Part shown: positions 41,561-50,588 of the stretch, piece after piece
Position numbering within the stretch: position 1 is the stretch's first letter
How the letters are laid out: every line of letters starts with the position of its first letter
Assembly: GCA_021821365.1 (NCBI GenBank)
Contig: JAKACN010000002.1
Coordinates: 1 to 57,500, forward strand
Reading direction: 5' to 3'
Source of the DNA: Pseudomonadota bacterium
GTDB lineage: Bacteria; Pseudomonadota; Gammaproteobacteria; Burkholderiales; Burkholderiaceae_D
DNA: 57,500 bases
The notes under the pieces: generated by a model
Seen by the model: only the letters and a program-made list of their open reading frames with translations
Databases searched by the model: none
Told to the model about the DNA's origin: nothing
Translations under genes and position numbers: made by a program

Positions 41561-41709
41561 GATGTTCTCGCAGCAGCCGAAATATTATGCCTGTTTACGT
41601 GAGGAAATGTTTCCCCTGCGCCCTGAACGGCGCGAATCTGTTTCAATCGGTAATGTCGCTGCCGGAGACGAAGCGCAGCCGGTAAGCTATTGCGGACTTT
41701 CGGGGAAGA

Positions 41710-42000
41710 ATGATGAAGAACGTTTGCAGATTGCTATGGCCGACCGTGGTGTTGCTCACCTTGCCGCTCGTCGCGATGGCGGATTCGTGGAAAGACGAAG
41801 GCGGCCACGGCCGCGAGTACAAGGAAAAGTACTGGGACGGGAACTGCAAGGTGGAGCGCAAGTTCAAGAAGCACGGCGAGGTCGAGGAAAAGCGCAAGTG
41901 CAAGGGTCACGTCGAGCCGGAAGTCATGTATGCGCCCGCGCCGCCGGTAATCGTCACGCCCGGCATCACCATCCATGGCACGGTGCGGATTCCGCAGTAG
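41710..42000 (+). CDS. Small secreted hypothetical protein
   Basis: Signal-peptide-like MMKNVCRLLWPTVVLLTLPLVAMA; charged middle; PPVIVTPGITIHGTVRIPQ tail. Confidence 0.7.
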   Translation: MMKNVCRLLWPTVVLLTLPLVAMADSWKDEGGHGREYKEKYWDGNCKVERKFKKHGEVEEKRKCKGHVEPEVMYAPAPPVIVTPGITIHGTVRIPQ

Positions 42001-42006
42001 ACCGAT

Positions 42007-42948
42007 CTATTCGAAGCGCCCCGTTGCCGCCAGATGGGGCGACGGTTCGCGCAATGCCCAACGCATCGGCAGTGCCCCGCGTCGGAATACATAACGTCCG
42101 ATGACAAAGCGGAGCATGCGCCTGGCGCCCGGAAATCCCGTCACCTGCGGGCCATCCCACACCACCTCCGTGCGGCCGCCCAGGTGCAGCAGGTCGCCTT
42201 GTTCGAAGTCGATGAACAACAGGCCGGCACGCGCATCGACGAGCAGATTGCCGATGCTGTTGAAGAAATTGTTGCCCTGGAAGTCCGGCCACATCAGGAC
42301 GCCATCCGTGTCGACCTGCACGAAACCCGGCCGCCCGCCGCGATGCGAGACGTCGGCGGCGTCGCCTGCGGCGCTGGCGATGAAGAAGGTATCGGATCGG
42401 CGGATCAATGCCCTTGCCGCAGCGGGCAATGCCGCGCCATCGCCCGCCGTCATGTCCGGCATGCGCGGCTCCGGTGCGTCGATCCGTTCGCGCGTCTGGA
42501 TGTACTTTGCGCAATTGCCGAAGCTTTGCCGCACGTCCAGCGTGAAGCCTTCCGCATCGGCGGTGCTCACGATGCCGTTGACGCGGTTGCGCCGCCGCGT
42601 CTCGAATTGCAGGCCGAGACCGCCGAGCGCATGGCCCGGGCGGATGGCGGATGCAATCGGATCGCCCGGCTGCAACTGCGCGCCGACGCGCAGGCTGACC
42701 GGATCGGGCGACCGCACAAAACCCGCTTCGCCCCACAAGGCGGATGCCCACACATCGCCTTGCCCGTCGCGCGCGCCGACGAACAGCATGGTCAGCAAGG
42801 GAAAGAAATCGCGGTGCTGCTGCGGCATGTAGTCGCGCAGCGCAATCGCACCGACCTTTTCCATTTGCGCGCGCACCCCGGCGCGCTCCTGCGCGGCGGT
42901 CTCGCCGGCATGGAATGGGCCGGAATGTATCGAACGAGGAGCATCCAT
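42007..42948 (-). CDS. Pyridoxamine 5'-phosphate oxidase-family FMN-binding protein
   Basis: FFPLLTMLFVGARDGQGDVWASALWGEAGFVRSPD; RGGRPGFVQVDTDGVLMWPDFQGNNFFNSIGNLLVDARAGLLFIDFEQGDLLHLGGRTEV. Confidence 0.88.
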   Translation of the reverse strand: MDAPRSIHSGPFHAGETAAQERAGVRAQMEKVGAIALRDYMPQQHRDFFPLLTMLFVGARDGQGDVWASALWGEAGFVRSPDPVSLRVGAQLQPGDPIASAIRPGHALGGLGLQFETRRRNRVNGIVSTADAEGFTLDVRQSFGNCAKYIQTRERIDAPEPRMPDMTAGDGAALPAAARALIRRSDTFFIASAAGDAADVSHRGGRPGFVQVDTDGVLMWPDFQGNNFFNSIGNLLVDARAGLLFIDFEQGDLLHLGGRTEVVWDGPQVTGFPGARRMLRFVIGRYVFRRGALPMRWALREPSPHLAATGRFE

Positions 42949-42958
42949 GCCGCTCCCC

Positions 42959-43594
42959 TTATGCCGCCTTCGCGTTGAAGGGCGGCAGTTCGATCATCGG
43001 CACGAAGCGCGGCAGGGCCTCGATGCGCGCAAGCCAGGCGCGTATCGCCGGATAGGGATCGAGCGGAATGTCGCCCTCCGGGGCGCGCACGATGTAGCTG
43101 TAACACGCGATGTCGGCAATGGTCGGGGCGTCGCCCAGCAGGAAGCTGCGCGCCTGCAGCTGCGTTTCCATGATGCCGAACAGGCGTTGCGCGCGCTGTT
43201 GCGCGGCCTCGATATCGACCGGCCTGCCAAAACGCTTTCCGATCCGCGCCAGCGCAGGGCCGAAGGCAATCTCTCCCGCTGCCACGGACAGCCAGCGCTG
43301 CACTTGCGCGGCATGGACGGGATCGCGCGGCAGCCAGTGTTCATCGCCGTAACGCAGGGCGAGGTAGACCAGGATCGCATTCGAATCGGCCACCACCGTG
43401 CCATTGTCGTCGATCACCGGCACCTGTCCGAAGGGATTGAGTTTCAGGAATTCCGGGTTCTTCTGCTCGCCGGCGCGCAGGTCGATGTCGACGGTTGTGT
43501 AAGCCAGCCCCAGCAGGGAAAGGAACAGCTCGGCGCGGTGCGCATGGCCGGAAACGATGCTGCGGTAGAGCGTGATCGGGGACGAGGCTTGCAT
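42959..43594 (-). CDS. Glutathione S-transferase family protein
   Basis: [68 protein letters not shown]. Confidence 0.94.
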   Translation of the reverse strand: MQASSPITLYRSIVSGHAHRAELFLSLLGLAYTTVDIDLRAGEQKNPEFLKLNPFGQVPVIDDNGTVVADSNAILVYLALRYGDEHWLPRDPVHAAQVQRWLSVAAGEIAFGPALARIGKRFGRPVDIEAAQQRAQRLFGIMETQLQARSFLLGDAPTIADIACYSYIVRAPEGDIPLDPYPAIRAWLARIEALPRFVPMIELPPFNAKAA

Positions 43595-43670
43595 GGCTGT
43601 TCTCCTTTTGCGTGGGACTGGACGATGCCGGATCGGCGGCGCAACGAAGCACCTATTCTGCATGGACGGC

Positions 43671-43690
43671 ATTGCTGAATAAATAGCAAT
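43671..43690. promoter_or_regulatory. LysR-type dyad ATTGCT-N8-AGCAAT
   Basis: Perfect 6-bp arms containing T-N11-A, in the GST/LysR divergent intergenic region. Confidence 0.55.
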
Positions 43691-43746
43691 AAACGAAGCA
43701 AATTACTTCATAATATGGAGTAATCAACTCGCATGGAAATGTCCCC

Positions 43747-44649
43747 GTGGACAAGCTCAGGAGCATCCGGACCTTCGTCGAGATCGCCGAGCGCGGCAGC
43801 CTCACCGCCGCCGCCAATGCACTCGACACGTCGCTTCCCACCGTGGTGCGCAAACTGGCGGAACTCGAGGGCAGCCTCGGCGTCAGGCTGTTCAACCGCA
43901 CCACGCGCCGCATCCGGCTGACCGACGAAGGACACCGCTACCTCGCGATCTGCAAGACGGCGCTCGGGCAGCTGGAGGAAGCGGAGGAAGCCTTGTTCGA
44001 AGCCAAGGCAAGGCCGTCCGGCAAGCTGGTGGTGACGGCTCCTTCGCTGTTCGGCCGTCTGCATGTCGCGCCGCTGGTGACGCGTTTCCTGCGCATGCAT
44101 CCGGAGCTGAACACGGAACTGCTGCTGCTCGATCGCAGCATCGACCTGATCGAGGAAGGCGTGGATGTCGCGGTGCGCATCGGACATCTTGCCGACTCGA
44201 CCCTGCACGCGGTGCCGGTCGGCGTCCTGCAGCGCGTGATCTGCGCGAGCCCCGCCTATCTCAAGGAGCATGGCGTGCCGCGGCATCCGTCGCAGCTGGC
44301 ACAGCATGCAGCCATCCGCTTCACCGGCCGCAGCGTGCTGAGCGAGTGGAAATTTCGCGAGGACGGACGCGATCTCAATGTGCGCATCGCGCCGCGCATC
44401 ACCACCAACTCGGTAGATGCCGCGCTCAATTCCTGCCGCGACGGCATGGGCATCGGCGCCTTCCTTTCCTATATGGTGCAGGCGCCGGTCAGGGCGGGGG
44501 AATTACGGCCCATCCTGCGCAAGTTCGAGGCGGAACCCTTGCCGATCACGATGCTGTATCCGCATTCCAGGCTGGTGTCGGCGCGGGTGCGCGCCTTCAT
44601 CGATTTCGCCGCGCCGCTGTTGCGGACACAGAATTTCACGAAGCTGTAA
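43747..44649 (+). CDS. LysR-family transcriptional regulator
   Basis: MDKLRSIRTFVEIAERGSLTAAANALDTSLPTVVRKLAELEGSLGVRLFNRTTRRIRLTDEG; GTG start. Confidence 0.95.
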   Translation: MDKLRSIRTFVEIAERGSLTAAANALDTSLPTVVRKLAELEGSLGVRLFNRTTRRIRLTDEGHRYLAICKTALGQLEEAEEALFEAKARPSGKLVVTAPSLFGRLHVAPLVTRFLRMHPELNTELLLLDRSIDLIEEGVDVAVRIGHLADSTLHAVPVGVLQRVICASPAYLKEHGVPRHPSQLAQHAAIRFTGRSVLSEWKFREDGRDLNVRIAPRITTNSVDAALNSCRDGMGIGAFLSYMVQAPVRAGELRPILRKFEAEPLPITMLYPHSRLVSARVRAFIDFAAPLLRTQNFTKL

Positions 44650-44721
44650 CCCCTGCCGCCGGAGTTGCCTCTCACTTCGCTGCCGGTGCTAGAATGCTCG
44701 CTTGCCCACCGGACGTCAGCC

Positions 44722-46020
44722 ATGAACGTCACTTCCAAGCCCTATCACATCGTCATCGGACAACTGCGCGTCGGCATGTTCGTCATCCTCGACCTGAGCT
44801 GGCTGCAGCATGATTTCCCCCGCAACAGCTTCAAGGTCAAGACCGAAGAACAGCTGGCAAAAATCCGCGCCCTCGGACTCAAGCGGGTGCGCATCGACCC
44901 GGCGCGCAGCGATAGCGCGCCGGAACCTCTCGCCCCCGGCGAATCCATGGCGCCGGATCCCGCCGCCAATGCCGCCAATGCCGCCGATCCGGTCGAGAGC
45001 CCGTTGGCCAAGGCCAAGCGCGAGCGCATCGAGCGCATCAACCAGCAGCGCGCGGCGGTGGTGGAGTGCGAGTCGCAATTCGTGCGCACGGCGAATACGC
45101 TCAAGCACATCAACAACAACCTCTTCGCGCGGCCGCAAGAAGCCTACCAGCGCGCCAACGAACTGGTCGACCACCTGGTCGATTCGGTGCTGACCGACCG
45201 CGACATTGCGATCCACCTGATGAAGGACAAGATCGGCGGCGAGGAAATGTATTTCCATTCGCTCAACGTGTCGGTGCTGGCGATGATGCTCGCCAAGCAG
45301 ATGAACCTGCCGAAGGAGCAGGTGAAGGAACTCGGCTTCGGCAGCCTGTTTCACGATATCGGCAAGCTCGATATTCCGGCTCGCGTGCTGCACAAGACGA
45401 CGCCGTTCACGCGCGCCGAGCAGAACCTGATGGAAATGCACTGCGCCTACGGCGAGGCGATCGCGAAAAAGCTGGAGCTGTCGAAGCCGGCGGTCGACAT
45501 CATCATGGAGCACCATGAATGCATGGACGGCAGCGGCTATCCGGCCCGCCTGAAGGGCGAGCAGATCTCGCCGCTGGCGCGCATCGTGGCGGTCGTCAAT
45601 ACCTACGACAACCTGTGCAACCGGCCGAACCCGGCCGAATCGCTCTCGCCTTACGCGGCACTGGCGCACATGTTCGCGCGGCAGCGCAACCAGCTGGACG
45701 GCGGGCCGCTCGGCATCTTTATCCGTTGCCTCGGCGTGTATCCGCCGGGTACCGTGGTGCGACTGTCCGACGGCACGCCCGGCCTCGTAGTCGCGGTCAA
45801 CTCGGCCAAGCCGCTGCGCCCGAGCGTGCTGATCTACGATCCGGGCGTGCCGAGCAGCGAGGCGATCATCCTTGACCTGGAGCATGAGCCGGAGCTCAAC
45901 ATCGCCGAATGTCTCAAGCCGATGCAGCTGTCGCGCGAGGCGCACGCCTACCTGAATCCGCGCAAGCGCATGAGCTATTACTTCAACCTGCCGCATTCGC
46001 GTCCCAAGGCACGAAGCTGA
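44722..46020 (+). CDS. HD-GYP domain protein with DUF3391-like N-terminus (putative c-di-GMP phosphodiesterase)
   Basis: IVIGQLRVGMFVILDLSWLQHDFPRNSFKV; FHSLNVSVLAMMLAKQ; SLFHDIGKLDIP; EHHECMDGSGYPARLKGEQIS. Confidence 0.93.
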   Translation: MNVTSKPYHIVIGQLRVGMFVILDLSWLQHDFPRNSFKVKTEEQLAKIRALGLKRVRIDPARSDSAPEPLAPGESMAPDPAANAANAADPVESPLAKAKRERIERINQQRAAVVECESQFVRTANTLKHINNNLFARPQEAYQRANELVDHLVDSVLTDRDIAIHLMKDKIGGEEMYFHSLNVSVLAMMLAKQMNLPKEQVKELGFGSLFHDIGKLDIPARVLHKTTPFTRAEQNLMEMHCAYGEAIAKKLELSKPAVDIIMEHHECMDGSGYPARLKGEQISPLARIVAVVNTYDNLCNRPNPAESLSPYAALAHMFARQRNQLDGGPLGIFIRCLGVYPPGTVVRLSDGTPGLVVAVNSAKPLRPSVLIYDPGVPSSEAIILDLEHEPELNIAECLKPMQLSREAHAYLNPRKRMSYYFNLPHSRPKARS

Positions 46021-46128
46021 CGCCAGGCAAGGGCTTGCGGCCATCTCCCGCGCGGGTCTTGCGCCGCACGCTTGCGATGCTGCCGCAATGTGGTGTAATG
46101 GTCTTCCGCCACCCACAAGGAGCGCCGC

Positions 46129-46695
46129 ATGGAAATCCTCGTTGCAGGACTCGTCGTGTTTCTCGGCATTCACCTCGTCCCCGCCGTGCCGGGCTTGCGC
46201 AATGCGCTGTTCAGATCGCTTGGCGAGAAAAAATACAAGGGCCTGTTCTCGCTGGTGTCGGCCATCGGCCTGGTGCTCATTGTCGCGGGATATGGCCGTG
46301 CGCCCGGCGAACCGCGCCTGTTCGATCCCTTCCCCGTCGCAATCCGGATTGCTCCCTTCGCGATCATGGTCAGCTTCGTGCTGTTCGCCGCCGCCAACAT
46401 GCGCACTTATATCCGTCGCGCCGTGCGGCATCCGCAACTGATCGGCCTCGGCATCTGGTCGGCCGTCCACCTGCTGGCGAACGGGGAGCTGAGAGCGACG
46501 GTGCTGTTCGGTGCATTCCTTGCCTATGCGGTCGTCGACCTGGCATCGGCCATCGCGCGACATGCCACCAAGAATTTCACGCCCGTGGCGCGCCAGGATG
46601 TGATGGCCATCGTCGGGGGCGTTGTGCTGGCGCTGATTGTGATGACCTTCCATCGCGCCTTGTTCGGTGTGCTGGCCGTGCCGTGGGGACGATGA
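46129..46695 (+). CDS. NnrU family membrane protein
   Basis: MEILVAGLVVFLGIHLVPAVPGLRNALFRSLGEKKYKGLFSLVSAIGLVLIVAGYG; PQLIGLGIWSAVHLLANGEL. Confidence 0.9.
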   Translation: MEILVAGLVVFLGIHLVPAVPGLRNALFRSLGEKKYKGLFSLVSAIGLVLIVAGYGRAPGEPRLFDPFPVAIRIAPFAIMVSFVLFAAANMRTYIRRAVRHPQLIGLGIWSAVHLLANGELRATVLFGAFLAYAVVDLASAIARHATKNFTPVARQDVMAIVGGVVLALIVMTFHRALFGVLAVPWGR

Positions 46696-46724
46696 GATGC
46701 AGTGGCGGAAGCCGGCGGCGCATC

Positions 46725-46740
46725 ACTGGTTGGACCAATT
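46725..46740. promoter_or_regulatory. LldR-like operator candidate, copy 1: ACTGGTTGGACCAATT
   Basis: 14/16 identical to the site at 47485-47500; contains TGGT-N3-ACCA typical of FadR-type GntR operators. Confidence 0.55.
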
Positions 46741-47456
46741 CACCTCTTACCTGCCGCCGGCACCAGGCGGGTGCGCACGTAATCGATGTGTGCCTGCATG
46801 GCGGTCCGGGCCTCCTCGGGGCGGCGCGCGCAAATGGCGTCGCATACACTGCGATGCTGCAGCAATAGCTGCTCGGGAATCGATACTTCCAGCTCGCGCA
46901 GGCCGGCGACATTGAGCGTAATGTGTTCGCGCAGCATGCTCATGATGCTGCTGTGCAGGTGCAGGAACATGCTGTTGCGCGAGGCCAGCGCGATCGCATC
47001 ATGCAGCCGGGCGTCGATACTGGATTCGGTCTCCTTGTCGTCGCTGTTGCGGGCGCGCTCCAACCCATCCATCAGGCCGCTGATGCGCTCGATATCCTCG
47101 GCGCTGCCGCGCAAAGCGGCGAAGTAAGCGGTCGCTCCTTCCAGCACCCGCCGGAACTCGAGCATGTCTTCCCGCACGGCCGGATGGTCGGCGATCAGCT
47201 GGCCCCACGGCGAGGCGATGCCGGTGCGCAGCTGGTCCGATACGAATACGCCGGCACCGCGGCGGCTGCGCACCAGGCCGCGCGCCGCGAGCCGCTGGAT
47301 CGCCTCGCGCACGGTGTTGCGCGACACCCCGTAGCGCTCGGCCATTTCCCGCTCCGCCGGGAGTCGCGCGTTGGCCGGAAAGCTGCCATCCAGCATCGCC
47401 GTCTCCAGCCGACGCATGACTTCCTCCACCCGCCCGCTCGCTTGCCTGCCGCCCAT
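46740..47456 (-). CDS. lldR: FadR-subfamily GntR regulator, probable L-lactate regulator
   Basis: LPAEREMAERYGVSRNTVREAIQRLAARGLVRSRRGAGVFVSD plus FCD domain; divergent to an L-lactate permease; alternative start 47498. Confidence 0.87.
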   Translation of the reverse strand: MGGRQASGRVEEVMRRLETAMLDGSFPANARLPAEREMAERYGVSRNTVREAIQRLAARGLVRSRRGAGVFVSDQLRTGIASPWGQLIADHPAVREDMLEFRRVLEGATAYFAALRGSAEDIERISGLMDGLERARNSDDKETESSIDARLHDAIALASRNSMFLHLHSSIMSMLREHITLNVAGLRELEVSIPEQLLLQHRSVCDAICARRPEEARTAMQAHIDYVRTRLVPAAGKR

Positions 47457-47484
47457 TGCTGTCTCCTGTGCCTGCCAGTGTTCG

Positions 47485-47500
47485 ACTGGTCCGACCAATT
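47485..47500. promoter_or_regulatory. LldR-like operator candidate, copy 2: ACTGGTCCGACCAATT
   Basis: Located just upstream of the lldR start, in the lldR/lldP divergent intergenic region. Confidence 0.65.
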
Positions 47501-47756
47501 TGCGTCGTCCAGTCGTCTGCTGGGATTATGCGGGCACAAAAAGAAATACGCAAAGACACGCCTCGACCGACGCCCTGCGGCGAGGCTCCCAGGAGACGAT
47601 TCACGGAACACCCCCATCCCCGCTGCGCCTTGCCACCCGGCTGAACCGCCGCGCCGACGCAATCGGCCGCGGAGCACATTCGACCGAGCCTCCGCGCAAG
47701 GACGCCCTACGCACCGATTCTTTAATTCATTGATTGATTTGCTGGAGGAGAGCTTC

Positions 47757-49415
47757 ATGGTTTGGCAACAGGTTTACGACCCATTCGGGAACATGGTCAT
47801 CTCGACCCTGCTGGCGGCGATACCAGTCGTGGTCATGCTGGTATCGCTGGGTTTTCTGCACATCAAGGCGCATCTCGCCGCCGGCCTCGGCCTGCTGGCG
47901 GCGTTCGTCGTCGCCGTGTTTGCATACGGCATGCCGGCGGCGATGGCGGGCAAGGCGGCCCTGCTCGGCGGCTTCACCGGCCTGCTGCCGATCGGCTGGA
48001 TCGTGCTCAACATCATCTTCCTGCAGCAACTGTCGGAGCAGAACGGCAGCTTCAAGGTCCTGCAATCGTCGCTGTCGGGCATCACCGATGACCGCCGCCT
48101 GCAACTGCTGCTGATCGCATTCTGCTTCGGCGCATTCTTCGAGGGCGCGGCCGGCTTCGGCACGCCGGTCGCCGTGACCGCCGGCATCCTGATCGGGCTG
48201 GGTTTTTCGCCGCTGGCCGCATCGGGCCTGAGCCTGATCGCCAATACCGCGCCGGTGGCCTTTGGCGCGCTGGGCACGCCGGTCATTACGCTGGCCAAGG
48301 TGCACGGCTACGATCTGATGGACGTGACCGCGATGATCGGCCGCCAGCTGCCGTTCTTCTCGTTGCTGGTGCCGTTCTGGCTGATCTGGGCCTTCGCCGG
48401 GCGCAAGGCGATGATGGAGATATGGCCGGCGCTGCTGGTGACGGGCCTGTCGTTTGCCATTCCCCAGTACCTGGTATCCAACTTCATCGGCCCGGAACTG
48501 GTCGACATCATCGCGGCGATCGTGTCGATGGTCTCGCTGATCCTGTTCCTGCGCGTGTGGCAGCCGAAAAAGATCTGGCTCTCGCCCAACCTGAAAGGCC
48601 ACGAGAACGATGGCGGCCACGTATCCGCCCCCGAGCCTGTCCAGCACTACTCGCGCGCAGAACTGGTTCGCGCATGGACGCCGTGGGCCATCCTGACCGG
48701 CTTCGTGTTCGTCTGGGGCCTGCCCCCGGTGAAGACCTTCCTGGACAAGGTTTTCGTCGCCAAGTTTCCCATCGACGGCCTGCACAACCTGATCATGAAG
48801 ATGCCGCCGGTGGTGCCGAAGGCGCATCCGGAAGCCGCGGTCTATGTGCTCAACCTGCTCTCCGCCACCGGCACCGGCATCCTGCTGGCAGCCATCGTCG
48901 GCGCGCTGGTCATGAAATACAGGCCGGTCGAGATCGTGCGCACGTTCGGTCGCACCTTCTGGCTGGTGCGCTATTCGCTGATCACGATCGTGCTGATGCT
49001 GGCGCTCGGCACGCTGACGCGTTTTTCCGGCACCGACACCACGCTCGGCCTGGCCTTCGCCAACAGCGGCGTGCTGTATCCCTTCTTCGGCACCCTGATG
49101 GGATGGCTGGGGGTGAGCATGACCGGTTCCGACACCGCATCGAACGTGCTGTTCGGCGGCATGCAGCGCGTGGCGGCCGAGCAGCTCGGCCTGTCGCCCA
49201 ACCTGATGGGCGCCGCCAACAGCTCCGGCGGCGTGATGGGCAAGATGATCGATGCGCAATCCATCGTGGTGGCGTCCACCGCCACCCGCTGGTTCAACCA
49301 CGAAGGCGACATCCTGCGCTATGTGTTCTTCCACTCGATCGCACTCGCCTCCCTGGTTGGCCTGTTCGTGACATTGCAGGCATACGTCTGGCCCTTCAGC
49401 GCCATGGTCAAGTAA
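47757..49415 (+). CDS. lldP: L-lactate permease (LctP family)
   Basis: LLIAFCFGAFFEGAAGFGTPVAVTAGILIGLGFSPLAASGLSLIANTAPVAFGALGTPV; FSGTDTTLGLAFANSGVLYPFFGTLMGWLGVSMTGSDTASNVLFG. Confidence 0.96.
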   Translation: MVWQQVYDPFGNMVISTLLAAIPVVVMLVSLGFLHIKAHLAAGLGLLAAFVVAVFAYGMPAAMAGKAALLGGFTGLLPIGWIVLNIIFLQQLSEQNGSFKVLQSSLSGITDDRRLQLLLIAFCFGAFFEGAAGFGTPVAVTAGILIGLGFSPLAASGLSLIANTAPVAFGALGTPVITLAKVHGYDLMDVTAMIGRQLPFFSLLVPFWLIWAFAGRKAMMEIWPALLVTGLSFAIPQYLVSNFIGPELVDIIAAIVSMVSLILFLRVWQPKKIWLSPNLKGHENDGGHVSAPEPVQHYSRAELVRAWTPWAILTGFVFVWGLPPVKTFLDKVFVAKFPIDGLHNLIMKMPPVVPKAHPEAAVYVLNLLSATGTGILLAAIVGALVMKYRPVEIVRTFGRTFWLVRYSLITIVLMLALGTLTRFSGTDTTLGLAFANSGVLYPFFGTLMGWLGVSMTGSDTASNVLFGGMQRVAAEQLGLSPNLMGAANSSGGVMGKMIDAQSIVVASTATRWFNHEGDILRYVFFHSIALASLVGLFVTLQAYVWPFSAMVK

Positions 49416-49430
49416 GCAAGGAGAAAAACA

Positions 49431-49883
49431 ATGAGCAAGCGTATTTTTGTCGCCATCGACGATAGCAGCACGTCGCAGAAGGCGCTGGATGAAGCGGTCC
49501 GCCTGGCCAGTGCGCTGGGTGCGGACCTGTGCATTGCAACGGCCATCGACGAAGGCCCGTTGATGCAGCACGGGATGGGGCTCGGCTCCTTTGTCGACGT
49601 CGACAAGGTCAAGATGGAGATGCGCGAAGTCGGCATGACGCTGCTCGATCAGGCAGTCGCCAGCGCGACCGCGGCGGGCTGCCGGGCCGAGCGCATGCTG
49701 ATCGAACCTTCCCAGCGCAGGGTTGCGGAAATGATCGCCGAGGCAGCCAGCCAATGGCATGCCGATCTGGTCGTCGTCGGCACGCACGGCCGGCGCGGAT
49801 TCGAACGCATGCTGGTCGGCAGCGTTGCCGAGAACCTGGTTCGCATCGCCACGACATCACTGATGCTTGTCCGGGAGAATTGA
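49431..49883 (+). CDS. Universal stress protein (UspA family)
   Basis: MSKRIFVAIDDSSTSQKALDEAVRLASALGADLCIATAID; DLVVVGTHGRRGFERMLVGSVAENLVRIATTSLMLVRE. Confidence 0.94.
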   Translation: MSKRIFVAIDDSSTSQKALDEAVRLASALGADLCIATAIDEGPLMQHGMGLGSFVDVDKVKMEMREVGMTLLDQAVASATAAGCRAERMLIEPSQRRVAEMIAEAASQWHADLVVVGTHGRRGFERMLVGSVAENLVRIATTSLMLVREN

Positions 49884-49920
49884 GCCGGGCAGGGAGGTCC
49901 CGTCCCGTTGCGGCGAGGAT

Positions 49921-49958
49921 CCGGCATTCGCCGTCAGGTTGCCCATGGCGAATGTCGG
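49921..49958. promoter_or_regulatory. Long inverted repeat CCGGCATTCGCC-N14-GGCGAATGTCGG overlapping a putative promoter
   Basis: 11/12 complementary arms; overlaps TTGCCC-N18-TAATAT (49939-49968) just before the DUF2946 ORF. Confidence 0.6.
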
Positions 49959-49974
49959 ATGTTAATATCATGCA

Positions 49975-50373
49975 ATGGGGATGAATCTTTTGACGCGCCG
50001 GATCGCTGCCTGGATCGCATGTTTTGCGGTCCTGCTGGCAGCGCTCGCGCCGTCGATTTCCCATGCCATTTCCGCAGCGCGGGATGCTTCCGATCCGTGG
50101 GGCGACATCTGCTCGCAGACCGGCTACCAGCAGGTCCACACGCACGGCGGGCACCACCACTCGGCGCCCTCTCCGCTCAAGAAAGGCCTGCACTTCGAAC
50201 ACTGCCCGTTCTGCTTCACCCATGGCGGATCGGTCGGCCTTCCGCCCGTCGCGGCCATGTCGCTGCCGGTCGTCACTGCCACGCAGGAACGGCCATTTCT
50301 CTACTACCAGTCCCCGCGCCCGCTGTTCATCTGGGCCGCAGCGCAATCCCGCGCGCCTCCTTTCATTTCCTGA
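49975..50373 (+). CDS. DUF2946 domain-containing protein (candidate copper-responsive upstream ORF)
   Basis: MGMNLLTRRIAAWIACFAVLLAALAPSISHA; VHTHGGHHHS; HFEHCPFCFTHGG; first ORF before tonB/TBDR genes. Confidence 0.85.
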   Translation: MGMNLLTRRIAAWIACFAVLLAALAPSISHAISAARDASDPWGDICSQTGYQQVHTHGGHHHSAPSPLKKGLHFEHCPFCFTHGGSVGLPPVAAMSLPVVTATQERPFLYYQSPRPLFIWAAAQSRAPPFIS

Positions 50374-50588
50374 TTTCCGCCGTTGCCGGTAGCGGTGCGT
50401 AAGCACCGGCTGCCGCTCGCTGCAAGACGTGGCCGGACTGCATCGTCCATCGCTTGCGCGCGCGCCTATCGCATTTCGCGGCCTGTCCGCCGTCATGCGA
50501 CTGCCCGCCGCGCGGCATGCACGCGCCGCCGGCGACGTTCCGGCCGGCACACGCATTGATTTCAGCGCCAGATACCTGTGAGGTTTCA

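Noticed and set aside
44716-46653. 645-aa minus-strand ORF opposite the HD-GYP gene
   Set aside because: Antisense to HD-GYP catalytic motifs; no recognisable domain
47727-49787. 686-aa minus-strand ORF opposite lldP/uspA
   Set aside because: Antisense shadow ORF; lldP is unambiguous on the plus strand
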